From Acidobacteriota bacterium (GTDB lineage Bacteria; Acidobacteriota; Blastocatellia; Pyrinomonadales; Pyrinomonadaceae), in assembly GCA_019639135.1 (NCBI GenBank), contig JAHBSL010000022.1:17441-81440 (forward strand): a stretch of 64,000 bases of DNA. Direction: 5' to 3'. How positions within the stretch are numbered: the first letter of the stretch is position 1; each line of letters starts with the position of its first letter. Positions 27,215-36,981 of this stretch are shown here, piece by piece. The position numbers were made by a program, and so were the translations under genes. Under the pieces are notes generated by a model. The model was not told the DNA's origin. It was given only the letters and a program-made list of their open reading frames with translations, and searched no databases.

Positions 27215-28279
27215 CTACTGATCCTTCGGCTTATCTTCGACATAAGGTTCTTCGTCCTCGTCGCGGATGATGACCTCGGTTCCAAACTTCTGATACTCGC
27301 GGAAGCGGATCAGGTTGCGGGTCTCATAATTACGCGCGCCGTCGCGGATGGTCAAGCGAACATCGGAGACCAGCGGCAGAAGATACTTTTCCTCGGCTAT
27401 AACGGTCCAGTCATAGTCGATTACGCGGCGGGCGGCCGTTATCGGAAAATCCTTTGGAATGCCGACGGCATCGCTTTCGATGCGGAGAACCCGCTTGAGT
27501 TCGCGGTCTATCCACAGCCGTCCGCGGACGCCGGTGACGGTCGATTGGGTCGTAAGACCGGTCGCACGGATCTGCTGGCGTGCTTTCTCAACATCTATCT
27601 CGAAATCGAAGACGACCGCCCGCCGGCCGCGGATCTCATCCGTATCGACTAGTTCAAAACGCGCCTCGCTTTCGGGCTTGAAGATCAGGGCCAGGACAGT
27701 AACGAACTCGCCGGTCGAACTCGTTCCGCCGACCTCCTCATAGGTCCGTTTCGGCGTTTGGTCCGCCTGAACGGCGCCGTTTACCGAGAGCACTCGATAT
27801 TCCTCTTCGCCGCTCGCCCGGTAGCTTACGCCAACAACAAGCCGGTCAAGATTGCGAAAACTTCCTGTCCCGGCAAATCCGGCCGAACGCTGGATCAATT
27901 GCTTGACGACAAAGTCCGGCATTTGATCGACGGCCTCCAGCGTGTTCGAACGTGTCTCCTTTAAGATTTCGTCAGCTTCGGCTGGGTCAGGCCGCTTTGC
28001 TGCCGAGGGGTTTTGCCGGCGGCGTTCGGCCTCATCCAGGGCACGGCGGAGTTCGAGGTCGTTGCGGCTCTTTGAACGCGCCAACGACCGGATCCCGTCT
28101 GTCACAGTAAAGGCAATTCCTCGGGTCCGCAATGCATCAAGAACTTCGGTGCGGTCACTCGACCGTGCCTCGAGCGCGTAGAGCATGCGGACGAATTCCT
28201 GCTGCGTGAGCGGCTTTTCCTGTGCCGCGGCCGGCAGGGCAAAGAGCAATGCCAGCAAGAGAGCAATAAGGGTCTTCAT
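27215..28279 (-). CDS. Exported protein of unknown function
   Basis: A 354-residue protein with a signal peptide (MKTLIALLLALLFALPAAAQ). The middle contains a Gln/Arg-rich helical region (ALDEAERRRQNPS) and the C-terminal half is beta-rich with WIDRELKRVLRIESDAVGIP, resembling outer-membrane lipoprotein-sorting-like domains found in Acidobacteria. The ATG at 28279 is chosen for its signal peptide; the frame stays open upstream. It is followed after 6 bp by the VanX-type gene. No known function. Confidence 0.7.
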   Translation of the reverse strand: MKTLIALLLALLFALPAAAQEKPLTQQEFVRMLYALEARSSDRTEVLDALRTRGIAFTVTDGIRSLARSKSRNDLELRRALDEAERRRQNPSAAKRPDPAEADEILKETRSNTLEAVDQMPDFVVKQLIQRSAGFAGTGSFRNLDRLVVGVSYRASGEEEYRVLSVNGAVQADQTPKRTYEEVGGTSSTGEFVTVLALIFKPESEARFELVDTDEIRGRRAVVFDFEIDVEKARQQIRATGLTTQSTVTGVRGRLWIDRELKRVLRIESDAVGIPKDFPITAARRVIDYDWTVIAEEKYLLPLVSDVRLTIRDGARNYETRNLIRFREYQKFGTEVIIRDEDEEPYVEDKPKDQ

Positions 28280-28407
28280 TGAACAATCTGATGCCGCCGA
28301 CCAGCCGACGGTTCGCCCTTTTGCCAAAAAGCCTTTGGGCAATAAAACAGGCGGAACGCCAAAAGAACGCTCCGCCTCAATATTATAACTCAGATATCGC
28401 GGTCAGC

Positions 28408-28809
28408 TTAGTTGACCCATTCTTCTTCGTAGTTGAGCTGCCAGTGGCGGGTTACCCAGCGTTCGGCAGCTTCCATTGCAGTAGTTTTCCACTTCTTGAG
28501 GTTCTGAAGTACGGAAAGAGCGGCAAGCGGTTTGCTCGGGTCCCGCTCAACGCGGATGACGCGAGTCGTAACGTCGATGATCGCCCTATCCTCTTCCATT
28601 ACCCGAAGTCGGACCTCGCTTCCGACGGGCGGAAGCACCTCCAGATTGACCAATGCGCTCGATTCGCCGATATTCTCGGTCGTACCGGTAACGCTGATCC
28701 TTTTCCCGGTTTCATCATCGGTCCATGAGACCTTGACCGGCATATTCGCCAATATGCGATGATGAAAGGGTGTCTTGTAAGACGAAGTTGCGTATTCTAT
28801 TTGTGCCAT
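28408..28809 (-). CDS. PilZ-like domain protein
   Basis: A 133-residue protein with a PilZ-type beta-barrel: FHHRILANMPVKVSWTDDET at the start, then TTENIGESSALVNLEVLPPVGSEVRL. The c-di-GMP-binding motifs are poor: the RxxxR motif is not clear (HRILAN) and the second motif is ENIGESSA rather than DxSxxG. It may not bind c-di-GMP, or may do so weakly. The last 30 residues are Trp-rich (RWVTRHWQLNYEEEW). Confidence 0.7.
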   Translation of the reverse strand: MAQIEYATSSYKTPFHHRILANMPVKVSWTDDETGKRISVTGTTENIGESSALVNLEVLPPVGSEVRLRVMEEDRAIIDVTTRVIRVERDPSKPLAALSVLQNLKKWKTTAMEAAERWVTRHWQLNYEEEWVN

Positions 28810-29691
28810 ATCAGATTAAAGCCCCCTTGTTTTCTATCCCTTCCTTGATAAACAAATTCGTGCAGGTTAAAAATGCCGGACAAATCTATGGCATTTTTAC
28901 AAAAAAGTCAACTTTCAATTCGCCTCGCCCGGCGAACTTGAAAAAACTTTACCGAGAGCCTTTGATGCCGAAAATATCCGGAAAGGTTTTCCGTCGAAAT
29001 CGAACATCGAAAAAACCTTAGGTACTAGACCTTTCGCTGTTCAGTCGCACCTGGATTCATTGCCTGAGAGTATAAAAATTTATGGTTATTAACTTTCCCG
29101 TAACTTAAGCCAGATAAGATTTTATATTCGCTCAACCAAGCGGTTTGATCGCCGGTTTTGCGGAACTCGAATTGCCTTATACTTTGGTGCAGTTACAGAT
29201 CAGTATTCCCGCTTTATCCCGGTCGGCTTTTTTGCGGTCATGGACAAAGAGGCTAAAGGTCTGTAGATGCAATGTTAACGGAATTTCTGTCCGAAGGGGC
29301 GAGGCTGAAAGCCCACAAAACACCCGCTCGGCGAAATTCAAAAAATAGGAAAAAAATCCAAATTATTCGAGATTTATTAAGTGCATTACTGGTTCGATTG
29401 AGTTTGATCCGTGGGTCTTTAGTTAGAATTAAAAGGGCAATTATGCAACTCTCTCCTGATCATGTTTCACCCGACATCCATGATTTCGGTTTTCATGGGT
29501 GTAGGTAAGTGGTCAAGCGTCGGACAATTTGGGGCCGCTTCTTGCATTTTCCGGCTTATTCTGTGAGAGAGATTAACCTCAAATTCACATTCGCGAACTA
29601 GGATTTTAAGTTTCATCATGCGGAAAGATCGATGATTTGTGAACCTTTGTGAACCAAAGGGTGAAGAAATAAAATAATAGGAACAAATAAA
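28810..29691. other. 882-bp gene-free upstream region of the TonB receptor
   Basis: This long AT-rich gap has no frame that looks like a gene. Short inverted repeats occur at 29478-29498 (ccatga/tcatgg) and at 29642-29661 (ccttt/caaagg). The receptor's own ATG at 29692 has AGGA at 29679-29682. A long untranslated leader or a small RNA is possible, but nothing can be assigned. Confidence 0.5.
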
Positions 29692-32600
29692 ATGGAACAA
29701 AACAGAACGATCAAAGCGCTTTCAAGGCTCGGCATTGGCGTCGCATTTGTGATTGCTGCCGTACTTATTCAATCGGGTGCTGTTTTCGCTCAGGTAACAA
29801 CGTCTGCGATCGCGGGCCGTGCCACTGACGGCAGCGGAAACCCGGTCGCTGGAGTTACGATCGAAGCGGTACACGTGCCGTCGGGTTCGACGTACACTAC
29901 TACGACGAATTCCTCGGGATTTTATAACCTCCCGGCTGTACGCGTTGGCGGTCCCTACACCGTCAAGGCTACGGCGGCCGGCTTCAACGAACAGACCAGA
30001 GAGAACATACAACTCGGCCTTGGCACGACCGGTACGGTCAATTTCGACCTCAGTGCTGCGATCGACGTCGAAGTAACGGTCGAAGCAGATGATATCTTCA
30101 GCGAGGTTCGCACAGGTCCGGCGACGAACATAAATCGTCAGGTCGTCGATTCTTTGCCGTCCATCGCCCGCTCGATCAATGACTTCACCCGTCTAACCCC
30201 GCAGGCAGGCGGCGGCGGAACTTTCGCCGGCCAGGACAATCGACTTAACAACATCACGGTTGACGGTTCATATTTCAACAACTCATTCGGACTCGCGGGC
30301 CAGCCCGGACAGCGGACCGGCGTATCGCCGATCTCGCTCGATGCGATCGAAGAATTCCAGGTCAACGTCGCTCCGTATGATGTCCGCCAGGGGAACTTCG
30401 TAGGTGCCGGCGTCAACACCGTCACCCGCAGCGGTACGAACGACTACAAGGGTTCGGTTTATTACATCTATCGCACGCCGGGCTTGACGGGTAAGCAGGC
30501 AGGCGACAATACGGTAAACGTCGGCGACTTCGATTACCGCACTTGGGGTTTCCGCGTTGGCGGCCCGATGCCGTTCTTCCGGTTCGGTGAGGGCGGCCCG
30601 GGTTTCATCACCGGAAAAGACAAGCTGTTTTTTTTCTTTAGTTACGAAGATGAAAGCCTCTCGCAGCCCAACTCGACCATTCGTGCCCGTAATGCAGGCG
30701 AAACGCCCGGCGGAAGCGTTTCCCGTGTTCTGGCGTCTGACCTTCAGCAGCTCAGCGGCTTCCTGAGCACGAATTTCGGATACGAAACGGGCCCGTTCCA
30801 GGGTTACAACAGCGACACGGTCGGTAAGAAATACCTTTTCCGTGGCGATTACAACATCAACAATAACAACAAGTTGAACTTCCGCTATATCCAGCTTGAC
30901 TCGAACACGGACGTTCCGCTTTCGACCTCATCGTCCCTCGGATTTGGCCGTTCGCGGGCTTTCAGCGGTGGTTTGAGCTACCAGAACTCGAACTACAAGA
31001 TCCTTGAGAACATTCGTTCACTTGTTGGCGAATGGTCGAGCGTGATCACTCCGACCGTCTCGAACAGCCTTCTTGTCGGCTATACGAAGCAGGATGAGAG
31101 CCGTGACTCGGTTGGCACCTTCTTCCCGTTCGTTGACATCCTGGAAGGCGGATCGACCTATATTTCGTTCGGTTTCGAACCGTTCACCCCGAACAACGAA
31201 CTGCGTTACAATTCTTTCCAGCTACAGAACAACACCTCGTTCTTCCTCGGACGGCACACGCTGACTGCAGGATTGAGCTACGAAAATTACGAATCTGAGA
31301 ACGTTTTCTTCCCGGGTTCGCAGAGTGCTTATGTTTTCAACTCGTTGGCTGACTTTTATGCAGACGCTAACGACTACCTTGCAAATCCGAACCGGACCAC
31401 TTCACCGATCAACCTTCGCAGGTTCCAGGTTCGCTGGTCGAACATTCCGGGACTCGAAAAGCCGATCCAGCCACTTGAAGTCCAGTATGTAGGATTCTAC
31501 GGGCAGGACGTCTGGAGAATCCGCGATAACTTCTCGCTTACCTACGGCCTTCGAATGGATGTTCCGTTCTTCGGCGAGACCGGCTTCGAAAATGCCCAAG
31601 CTAACGCATTGAACTTCCGCGATGAGACCGGGGCAACCGTTCAGTACCGTACCGAGCAGCTTCCCGAGGCAAACATTCTTTGGTCGCCACGTGCGGGCTT
31701 CAACTGGACGCCGTTCAACAAGGCATGGCTTCAGGTTCGCGGCGGAACCGGTGTCTTCACCGGCCGTCCGGCATATGTCTGGATCTCGAACCAGATCGGC
31801 GAGAACGGCATCCTGACCGGTTTCCAACAGCTTGATAACACTACGACACGCCCGTTCAATCCGAATCCGGACCGCTATAAGCAGCCGGCGACGGGACTTC
31901 CGGCATCGAGCTACGGCTTGGCGATCACGAACCCTGACTTCCGCTTTCCGCAAGTTTGGAGGTCAACCATCGGCTTTGATGCAAGGCTTCCGCTTGGCTT
32001 CATCGGCGGTATGGAATATCTCTACAACCGCGATGTTAACGGCATTTATTACATCAATGCCAACCTCGCACCTGCGAACACCGCCTTTACGGGAGCCGAT
32101 ACTCGTCCGCGTTGGACGACCAGTAACCGCATAAACAGCAACATCACGAGTGCGATAGTCCTGAAGAACCAGGATATCGGACGTTCATGGAACCTTGCCT
32201 TTACCCTCGAGCGTCCATTCAAAAACGGTCTCTACGGTAAGGCTGCTTACAGCTATGGTGAGGCAAAGAACACGATCGATCCGGGTTCGATCGCGTTCGG
32301 CTCGTGGAATAACAATCAGCACGCTGGCGATCCGAACAACCCCGGCCTCGGCTTCAGCGCTGCTTCACCGGGCCATCGTATCTTTGGTGTGGTCTCGTAT
32401 CGTAAGGAATACTTTAAGTTCGGCGCGACTTCGTTCTCGATGTTTTGGGAAACGCGGAATGGCGGTAACGGGAGCTACACCTTCAGCGGCGACCTCAACG
32501 GCGACGGCGGCACGAGCAACGACCTGATCTACATTCCGCGTGACGCTTCGGAAATGAACTTCGAAGAGTTTACGTCGAGCGGAACGACCTTTACGGTCGC

Positions 32601-33003
32601 ACAGCAGCAGGCCGCTTGGGAGAGCTTTATCCAACAGGATAAGTACCTTTCGAAGAACCGTGGCGGCTACGCTCAGCGTGGTGCCGCATTCTTGCCGTTC
32701 GAAACTAAGGTTGACCTTAGTGTCACGCAGGAGGTCTTTCTTAAGGCCTTCGGCCGTACGCACCGTTTCCAGATCCGCGGCGACGTGCTTAACTTCGGCA
32801 ACCTGTTGAATGAAAATTGGGGCGTTGGTAATAACTTCACCTCGACCCAGCCGCTGATTGCACGAGGTGCAGATGCGGATGGACGTGCACGTTATCGCCT
32901 GCGAAACATTGGCAGCAGCCTTGTCTCCTCGCCCTACACCCCTTCGTCGGGCCTCGGCGACGTTTACCGCGTTCAGCTGACCTTCCGTTACATCTTCGAC
33001 TAA
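29692..33003 (+). CDS. Oar-like TonB-dependent receptor with carboxypeptidase-regulatory domain
   Basis: An 1103-residue outer-membrane protein. After a signal peptide (GIGVAFVIAAVLIQSGAVFAQ) comes a carboxypeptidase-regulatory-like domain (about residues 37-115: IAGRATDGSGNPVAGVTIEAVH), a plug with SINDFTRLTPQAG, NNITVDGSYFNNSFG and SLDAIEEFQVNVAPYDVRQG, and a large beta-barrel ending in YRVQLTFRYIFD. The last residues are aromatic as needed for barrel insertion. This is the Acidobacteria-type receptor that probably imports oligosaccharide or peptide. It has its own terminator. Confidence 0.95.
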   Translation: MEQNRTIKALSRLGIGVAFVIAAVLIQSGAVFAQVTTSAIAGRATDGSGNPVAGVTIEAVHVPSGSTYTTTTNSSGFYNLPAVRVGGPYTVKATAAGFNEQTRENIQLGLGTTGTVNFDLSAAIDVEVTVEADDIFSEVRTGPATNINRQVVDSLPSIARSINDFTRLTPQAGGGGTFAGQDNRLNNITVDGSYFNNSFGLAGQPGQRTGVSPISLDAIEEFQVNVAPYDVRQGNFVGAGVNTVTRSGTNDYKGSVYYIYRTPGLTGKQAGDNTVNVGDFDYRTWGFRVGGPMPFFRFGEGGPGFITGKDKLFFFFSYEDESLSQPNSTIRARNAGETPGGSVSRVLASDLQQLSGFLSTNFGYETGPFQGYNSDTVGKKYLFRGDYNINNNNKLNFRYIQLDSNTDVPLSTSSSLGFGRSRAFSGGLSYQNSNYKILENIRSLVGEWSSVITPTVSNSLLVGYTKQDESRDSVGTFFPFVDILEGGSTYISFGFEPFTPNNELRYNSFQLQNNTSFFLGRHTLTAGLSYENYESENVFFPGSQSAYVFNSLADFYADANDYLANPNRTTSPINLRRFQVRWSNIPGLEKPIQPLEVQYVGFYGQDVWRIRDNFSLTYGLRMDVPFFGETGFENAQANALNFRDETGATVQYRTEQLPEANILWSPRAGFNWTPFNKAWLQVRGGTGVFTGRPAYVWISNQIGENGILTGFQQLDNTTTRPFNPNPDRYKQPATGLPASSYGLAITNPDFRFPQVWRSTIGFDARLPLGFIGGMEYLYNRDVNGIYYINANLAPANTAFTGADTRPRWTTSNRINSNITSAIVLKNQDIGRSWNLAFTLERPFKNGLYGKAAYSYGEAKNTIDPGSIAFGSWNNNQHAGDPNNPGLGFSAASPGHRIFGVVSYRKEYFKFGATSFSMFWETRNGGNGSYTFSGDLNGDGGTSNDLIYIPRDASEMNFEEFTSSGTTFTVAQQQAAWESFIQQDKYLSKNRGGYAQRGAAFLPFETKVDLSVTQEVFLKAFGRTHRFQIRGDVLNFGNLLNENWGVGNNFTSTQPLIARGADADGRARYRLRNIGSSLVSSPYTPSSGLGDVYRVQLTFRYIFD

Positions 33004-33039
33004 CGTTGGTAGCCAACGCTAGTTCGCGGAACTACGAAT

Positions 33040-33072
33040 GCCCTCCAGGTTCGCCCGGAGGGCTTTTTCTTT
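33040..33072 (+). terminator. Rho-independent terminator of the TonB receptor gene
   Basis: gccctcc (33040-33046) pairs with ggagggc (33057-33063), followed by tttttcttt. Two small hairpins precede it, cgttgg/ccaacg (33004-33018) and agttc/gaact (33021-33033), directly after the stop codon. Confidence 0.88.
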
Positions 33073-33157
33073 TCGGATAGCCTTTCAATGTCTCAGGCAA
33101 CAGTCGGCCGTTTTTGCTATCGCCGTAGCTCGAAACTAGAATAGTGAGTGCCTTTCG

Positions 33158-34264
33158 ATGCGCATTCTTCAGATATCATCCGCAAGGACGTATGGCGGCG
33201 GCGAGCGGCACGTTATCGACCTCAGCCGCGGCCTCACGGAGCATGGCCACGAGGTCTTTGCGGCAGTCCGCCCAACGTGTTCATGGCGTAAGCGGCTCGA
33301 ATTTTTACCCGAGGGCCATATTTTTGAGGTCTCGATCCGCAACTCCTTTGGCGTTTTGAGCGCGATGCGGATAGCCGATTTCGTTCGCGAAAACGGCATC
33401 GAACTCATCCACGCCCATGTCGCCCGCGACTATGTTCCGGCGAGCATCGCGTGCATGGCGGCGAAGAACTCGCGATATCTGGTGACCCGCCACGTTATGT
33501 TCCCGCTCAAGCCCTTTAATAAGTTCGCTTTGCGAAATTGTGCCTGCTTCATAGGCGTCTCGGATGCGGTCGGCGTCGAGCTTAGGCGGCTTTTTCCGGC
33601 CAATAAGGTGCGGGTCATCCCGAACGGCATTGACCTCGAGCGGTACAAGGCCGAGTCAAGCCCGCGAAAGCGTGCCGCCTTTCGCGAATTTCACAGCATC
33701 CCGGCCGACGCTCCTTTGATCGGCACACTCGGCGAACTGAAAGAGCAGAAAGGCCAGCGCGACCTTGTCCTTGCTGCCCACGAAGTGCTGAAAGAAGTGC
33801 CCGAGGCTTATTTCGTCATCGTCGGGCAGGACCATTCGCTCGATGGCCGTTTTCGCCGCGAGCTCAAGCGTCTGGCGTCCGTCATGGGAATGGAAGAGCG
33901 ATTTCTCTGGCTCGATTGGCTTGAGGATACTTCCGAGTTCTTCGCCGCCATCGATCTTTTCGTTTCGCCCTCGCACAGCGAGAGCTTTGGCCTCGCGATA
34001 CTTGAGGCAATGGCATTTGGCGTGGCGGTCGTCGCGACCGAGACCGAAGGAGCGAAGGAGCTTCTCGGCGAGACCGAGCAACTCGTTCCGGTTCGCGATC
34101 CGCTTAAGATGTCGCGTGCAATTGTGCGATTTTTGACCGGCGACCTCGAGCGGATGGAAGCCGCTGCGGCCGCCAAGCTGCGCGCCAACGAGAAATACTC
34201 GCTTGAGAAGATGCTCGACGCGACCGAGGCCCTTTACCGCGAGATCCTCGCAGATAAAGCCTGA
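33158..34264 (+). CDS. GT4 family glycosyltransferase
   Basis: A 368-residue GT-B enzyme. The start MRILQISSARTYGGGERHVIDLSRGLTEHGHEV is typical of GT4, with VIPNGIDLERY in the middle and the donor-binding E-x7-E motif ESFGLAILEAMA near residue 275. It would add a sugar from an NDP donor. The downstream debranching enzyme starts 47 bp after it, so the two are probably co-transcribed. Confidence 0.92.
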   Translation: MRILQISSARTYGGGERHVIDLSRGLTEHGHEVFAAVRPTCSWRKRLEFLPEGHIFEVSIRNSFGVLSAMRIADFVRENGIELIHAHVARDYVPASIACMAAKNSRYLVTRHVMFPLKPFNKFALRNCACFIGVSDAVGVELRRLFPANKVRVIPNGIDLERYKAESSPRKRAAFREFHSIPADAPLIGTLGELKEQKGQRDLVLAAHEVLKEVPEAYFVIVGQDHSLDGRFRRELKRLASVMGMEERFLWLDWLEDTSEFFAAIDLFVSPSHSESFGLAILEAMAFGVAVVATETEGAKELLGETEQLVPVRDPLKMSRAIVRFLTGDLERMEAAAAAKLRANEKYSLEKMLDATEALYREILADKA

Positions 34265-34310
34265 TGCCCGGGCCTGGAATAGCCGCGGGCACTTTGTGAA
34301 TTCACTCTCG

Positions 34311-36242
34311 ATGATAGATCTCGACAGAAAGATATGCAGCGATGCGGGCGAGTCTTCCTCCCGCGAATGGCTTGAAACTAACGGCATCGGCGGCTTTGCC
34401 TCGGGGACTGTTTCCGGCATCCGGACGCGGCGCTACCACGCGCTTCTAACTGCCGCTACCCGGCCGCCGCTCGGGCGCATCTCGACCCTTTCGAAGTATG
34501 AGGAAGCGCTGATCGTCGGCGGCGAGCGTTTCGAACTTTCGGCGAACCGCTATCCGGGAAAGATACATCCCGAGGGTTTTCGTCACCTAACATCTTTTCG
34601 GCTCGATCCGTTTCCGATCTGGACGTTTGAGGCCGGCGGCGTCGTTCTTGAAAAACGCGTATTTATGCCGCACGGGCAGAACGCCGTCGTCTGCATCTGG
34701 GAGCTGAAGGGTAAAGCGAAGAACGTCTCGTTTGAGCTTCGTCCGCTATTTTCCTTTGTCGATTATCACCACTTGCAGCATTCTGATCCGCAGTTCGACA
34801 CGACCTTTGAAGAAGCGAAAGGAAGCATCCGCCTCCGGCCTTATGAAGAGCTGTCGGAACTTTACATCAGCCACAACGCCGTTGCCGTCGAGAAGACCGG
34901 TCATTGGTACCGCGATTTTGAACTTGCCGTCGAAGAAGAACGCGGGTTCGATTTCCGCGAAGACCTTTTCCAGGCGTTCGCGATGAGGTTCGATCTCTCA
35001 AAGCCTGCGGTTGCCATCGCCGCGACCGAGCCGGTCGAAAGCAAAAAGGCCGCAAAGCTCGAAGCCGCCGAAAGGAAACGTCGGGCCGATCTAATTGCAA
35101 AGGCCGGAGCCGAAACTGACATTGAAATGCAGCTTGTGCTTGCGGCGGACCAGTTCATCGTCGCCCGCGGCACGGGCCACACGATCATCGCCGGTTACCC
35201 GTGGTTCTCCGATTGGGGCCGCGATACTATGATCGCTTTGCCCGGCTTGACCCTTACCACCGGCCGGCCCGAGGTAGCGAAGAGCATCATTCTCGAGTTT
35301 GCCAACCACATTTCCGACGGAATGCTGCCGAATCGCTTTCCCGATGCGGGCGACACCGCCGAGTACAACACCGTCGATGCTACGCTTTGGTATTTCGAGG
35401 CGATCCGGGCCTATGCCGAGGAGACGGGCGACTACGACCTCGTCGAGGAGGAGCTTTACGCAAAACTCGCCGATATCATCGCCTGGCACCTCCGCGGAAC
35501 GCGATACGCGATACACCTTGATACCGACGGGCTGCTTTACGCCGGTGAACCGGGCCATCAGCTTACCTGGATGGACGCAAAGATCGGCGACCTTGTGATC
35601 ACACCGCGGATCGGTAAACCGGTTGAGATCGAGGCGCTTTGGTACAACGCTCTGCGGATAATGGCCGACCTCGCCGATCGTTTTGGCCACGACGAGGACA
35701 AGCAGCGGTTCGTCGCAATGGCGGACCTTGCGAAGCTGAGCTTCAATGGGCTTTTTTGGAACGAGGACGAACAGTGCCTTTACGACGTGATCGCCAATGG
35801 CACCGGCGATGCGGCCGTCCGGCCAAATCAAATATTTGCCGTCTCTCTGGCCCACCCGATACTTGAACGGCGGCGCTGGAAGCCGGTCGTCGATAAGGTC
35901 CGCCAGGAACTTTTATCGCCGGTCGGACTCCGTTCGCTCTCGCCAAATGACCCGGCATACGTTCCGTATTATTCGGGTTCACCCTTTGCCCGCGACTCGG
36001 CCTACCATCAGGGAACGGTCTGGGGATGGCTGATCGGCCCATTTATCGATGCGTTCCGAAAAGCTTATGCCGAAGAGGAAGCCGAAGTTGCCGCGATGCT
36101 TTCGGGCTTTGAAGCCCACCTTTACGAAGCCGGGCTCGGGCAGGTCTCCGAGATCTTTGACGCCGAACCTCCGCACGCTCCGCGGGGCTGCCCGGCACAG
36201 GCTTGGAGCGTTGCCGAACTGCTTGGCGTGCTGCGGTCTTAA
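34311..36242 (+). CDS. Glycogen debranching enzyme (GDE N/C domains)
   Basis: A 643-residue protein with an N-terminal GDE_N domain (EWLETNGIGGFASGTVSGIRTRRYHALL) and a C-terminal amylo-1,6-glucosidase (alpha/alpha-toroid) domain: IIAGYPWFSDWGRDTMIALPGL, GDTAEYNTVDATLWYF, EPGHQLTWMDAKIGD and GSPFARDSAYHQGTVWGWLIGPFI, each split by me. WGRD and WMDAK hold the likely catalytic Asp residues. It removes alpha-1,6 branches of glycogen. I chose the ATG at 34311; an in-frame GTG at 34296 and a longer frame overlap the upstream glycosyltransferase. Confidence 0.93.
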   Translation: MIDLDRKICSDAGESSSREWLETNGIGGFASGTVSGIRTRRYHALLTAATRPPLGRISTLSKYEEALIVGGERFELSANRYPGKIHPEGFRHLTSFRLDPFPIWTFEAGGVVLEKRVFMPHGQNAVVCIWELKGKAKNVSFELRPLFSFVDYHHLQHSDPQFDTTFEEAKGSIRLRPYEELSELYISHNAVAVEKTGHWYRDFELAVEEERGFDFREDLFQAFAMRFDLSKPAVAIAATEPVESKKAAKLEAAERKRRADLIAKAGAETDIEMQLVLAADQFIVARGTGHTIIAGYPWFSDWGRDTMIALPGLTLTTGRPEVAKSIILEFANHISDGMLPNRFPDAGDTAEYNTVDATLWYFEAIRAYAEETGDYDLVEEELYAKLADIIAWHLRGTRYAIHLDTDGLLYAGEPGHQLTWMDAKIGDLVITPRIGKPVEIEALWYNALRIMADLADRFGHDEDKQRFVAMADLAKLSFNGLFWNEDEQCLYDVIANGTGDAAVRPNQIFAVSLAHPILERRRWKPVVDKVRQELLSPVGLRSLSPNDPAYVPYYSGSPFARDSAYHQGTVWGWLIGPFIDAFRKAYAEEEAEVAAMLSGFEAHLYEAGLGQVSEIFDAEPPHAPRGCPAQAWSVAELLGVLRS

Positions 36243-36303
36243 ACGGCCGCTTTGGCCTCTCGGCAGACGCGATAAGCACCTCCGGATCAGCCTGCTTTCA
36301 ATC

Positions 36304-36332
36304 TTGACCAAAAAGTAATGATTTGAGACAAT
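36304..36332 (+). promoter_or_regulatory. Possible promoter of the rrf2-suf cluster
   Basis: TTGACC (36304-36309) is followed by a 17-bp spacer and GACAAT (36327-36332). The -35 matches five of six and the -10 four of six. It is 44 bp before the Rrf2 start. No clear Rrf2 operator palindrome could be placed by eye. Confidence 0.35.
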
Positions 36333-36375
36333 TGGGCCATAAAGAAACGCGAAAGCCTTTCAACGACGGTTTGAT

Positions 36376-36855
36376 ATGAAGATCTCAGCACAAGAAGAAT
36401 ACGGCCTGCGATGCCTTGTGCAGCTCGCAAATCTACCCGAGGGCGAGAGCCTTACCTTGCCGCAGATCGCGGAACGCGAAGGCATCTCGACGGCAAATGC
36501 CGGCAAGCTGATGTGGCTTTTGAACAAGGCCGGGTTCGTAAATTCGACCCGCGGGACGAAAGGCGGCTATTTTCTCGCCCGACCGGCCGAAGACATTTAC
36601 CTGAACGAGATCATAAAAGTACTCGATGAGGACGTGCTGAGTTCGCATTGCGACAGCTACACTGGCGTCCTTGATAAGTGCGTCCATACGGGCGATTGCG
36701 GCATCCGACCGGTGATCGTCGGGATCCACGAAATAGTTGAGAACGCTCTTTCGCGGATAACGCTGGCTTCGCTCGTCGGTAATGAGAAATCGGTGGACGC
36801 AATGTTCCACCAGATACAGGGAATTCACCGAACGATCGAGCCGCAGAGGGTCTAG
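36376..36855 (+). CDS. Rrf2 family regulator (SufR/IscR type)
   Basis: A 159-residue winged-helix regulator. The DNA-binding part has LTLPQIAEREGISTANAGKLMWLL and NSTRGTKGGYFLARP, the wing. Three cysteines of the Fe-S-binding loop are visible, SSHCDSY, DKCVHTGDCG, with spacing C-x8-C-x5-C, close to the IscR pattern. It would sense Fe-S status and control the suf genes that start 126 bp downstream. A His-rich loop is not seen. The gene opens the suf cluster. Confidence 0.92.
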   Translation: MKISAQEEYGLRCLVQLANLPEGESLTLPQIAEREGISTANAGKLMWLLNKAGFVNSTRGTKGGYFLARPAEDIYLNEIIKVLDEDVLSSHCDSYTGVLDKCVHTGDCGIRPVIVGIHEIVENALSRITLASLVGNEKSVDAMFHQIQGIHRTIEPQRV

Positions 36856-36939
36856 GTGCAGAGGCACGCGCGTAAGCAAGGGCTTAGTTGAGAGCTTGAT
36901 CGGATAGATCAGGACACCTTTAGGATCCGGTTACAAAAA

Positions 36940-36967
36940 CTCTGAGTCCTCTGTGACCTCGGTGGCG
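36940..36967. repeat. CTCTGTGG-family repeat before sufB
   Basis: tctgagtcctctgtgacctc followed by ggtggcg matches the family (three degenerate CTCTGTG units) and stops 15 bp before the sufB start codon. It lies between the rrf2 stop and sufB, within the transcribed junction. Confidence 0.6.
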
Positions 36968-36981
36968 AATAGAGAGTTAGT

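Noticed and set aside
29272..29508. A 78-codon plus-strand frame in the TonB upstream gap
   Set aside because: Composition looks random, no ribosome binding site, no similarity that I recognise.
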